Shown in pieces: positions 63,490-64,000 of a stretch of DNA of 64,000 nt. Where the stretch lies: NCBI GenBank assembly GCA_034664125.1, contig JAXDIG010000048.1, positions 1 to 64,000 on the forward strand, given 5' to 3'. The DNA comes from JACVRW01 sp034664125 (GTDB taxonomy: Bacteria > Actinomycetota > Thermoleophilia > Solirubrobacterales > Thermoleophilaceae). The number at the start of each line of letters is the position of its first letter. The stretch's first letter is position 1. The translations under genes were made by a program, and so were the position numbers. A model generated the notes under the pieces. The model was not told where the DNA came from, ran no database searches, and saw nothing but the letters and a program-made list of their open reading frames with translations.

Positions 63490-63918
63490 TCAGCGCCGCA
63501 GCAGCGTGGACAGCACGACCTCCGTCACGGTGCGCGTGATGCCCTCCGTCGAGCGGATCCGCTCGAGCGCCGACTCGAGATCCTTCGTGTCGCTCGCGCG
63601 CACGTGGATCATCGCGCTGGCCTCGCCCGCCACCGTGTGCGCCGAGACGACGCCCGGCTCCTTCTCGACCACGCGCCTGATCGCCTCGCCGGGCATGCGG
63701 CCGTCGCAGTAGAGGTCGACGAACGCCTCGGTGTGCCAGCCGAACGCCGTCGAATCGACGATCGCGGTGTAGCCCAGCAGCACGCCGTCGGCTTCCAGGC
63801 GGTCCACACGCCGCTTGACCGCCGGAGCGGTCAGGTGCACGTGGTTGCCGATGTCCTTGAACGAGCGGCGGGCGTTCTGACGCAGCAGCGCAACGATTGT
63901 GCGGTCGATGTCGTCCAT
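63490..63918 (-). CDS. Lrp/AsnC-family transcriptional regulator
   Basis: 142 residues from ATG 63918; a longer reading to 63981 adds 21 residues with no family match. HTH: DDIDRTIVALLRQNARRSFK, DIGNHVHLTAPAVKRRVDRL and LEADGVLLGYTAIV. The C-terminal RAM domain shows WHTEAFVDLYCDGRMPGEAI and GEASAMIHVRASDTKDLESA. Members bind amino acids and control their metabolism. The neighbouring gene on the right lies outside the window, so the target is unseen. Confidence 0.92.
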   Translation of the reverse strand: MDDIDRTIVALLRQNARRSFKDIGNHVHLTAPAVKRRVDRLEADGVLLGYTAIVDSTAFGWHTEAFVDLYCDGRMPGEAIRRVVEKEPGVVSAHTVAGEASAMIHVRASDTKDLESALERIRSTEGITRTVTEVVLSTLLRR

Positions 63919-64000
63919 TCGAGAGTGAATTGTCGCACTCCTGCAACAAATCGGCGTTGCCCGGTCGCATTTATGCCGCAATCATTTAGCGATATGGCCA
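63919..64000. promoter_or_regulatory. Upstream region of the Lrp/AsnC gene
   Basis: AT-richer than the rest of the window. It contains GCAAC-AAATCGGC-GTTGC (63943-63960), an inverted repeat of 5-bp arms, plus TTTATGCC and CAATCATTTAG. It is probably a divergent promoter shared with a gene beyond the right edge, where such regulators usually bind. Confidence 0.5.

Overview
The window is very GC-rich with strong G/C third-position bias, so long antisense reading frames are everywhere and most are shadows. Gene content points to a high-GC actinobacterium, most likely class Thermoleophilia (Solirubrobacterales/Conexibacter-like). The support is an S4-alpha-L17 ribosomal block, a ydaO-type c-di-AMP riboswitch in front of a peptidoglycan-binding hydrolase, actinobacterial PGPGW and 'GGxGYA' secreted proteins, a collagen-like secreted protein and a very long biotin/lipid gene set. 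The lineage is inferred from gene families only.

Layout. 1-1769: end of rpsD, then rpoA and rplQ. 1766-5716: MBL-like protein, c-di-AMP riboswitch with its cell-wall hydrolase, a methyltransferase and a secreted glycoside hydrolase. 5791-9912: sulfate ABC transporter operon (cysP/T/W/A) closed by a convergent Rrf2 regulator. 9933-14336: methyltransferase, truA, surE, ligA. 14333-19742: DacB-type carboxypeptidase, patatin lipase, a frameshifted AbiEi/DUF559-type gene, a HisC-like aminotransferase and a membrane protein. 19758-24589: acyl-CoA ligase, a 58-aa HTH-like small protein, a secreted Asp-rich protein, Nif3. 24590-26582: structured leader, collagen-like gene and a strong terminator. 26604-29220: lipoprotein, tRNA-Pro(CGG), PQQ-type sugar dehydrogenase, secreted protein. 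29239-37552: an alcohol/aldehyde dehydrogenase operon with a hydratase, a thioesterase/SDR/SCP2/iron-ADH run, an epimerase and a Nudix protein. 37634-44430: rubredoxin, bioA, a secreted alpha/beta hydrolase, a spermidine-synthase-like membrane fusion and an acyl-CoA synthetase. 44490-48448: VOC/MFS/VOC cluster, GNAT, secreted proteins.

48518-53113 is one leftward biotin operon: a 72-aa biotinyl carrier domain, enoyl-CoA hydratase, bioB, bioF, bioD and a small membrane protein. With bioA at 37810 this gives the last four steps of biotin synthesis plus a protein that would carry the product. 53218-55461 holds glpK and plsC (glycerol to acylated glycerol phosphate). 55419-56302 is an odd segment in which the last 47 bp of plsC are duplicated on both sides of a SnoaL-like gene. 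56342-63918 holds a lytic transglycosylase/M15-like fusion, MBL and PadR genes divergent from a carotenoid oxygenase, ferritin with a Cys-rich small protein, a PECR-like SDR, GNAT, an acidic disordered protein and an Lrp/AsnC regulator.

Cross-cutting observations: (i) many isolated genes have a TANNNT -10-like hexamer ending 6-11 nt before the start codon and no Shine-Dalgarno, the signature of leaderless transcripts; (ii) two genes (truA and a methyltransferase) seem to need CTG starts; (iii) a 35-nt hairpin element with constant flanks and covarying arms occurs twice; (iv) a second hairpin family follows stop codons at 35906 and 60849. I found no CRISPR array, insertion sequence or prophage, and no complete defence system.
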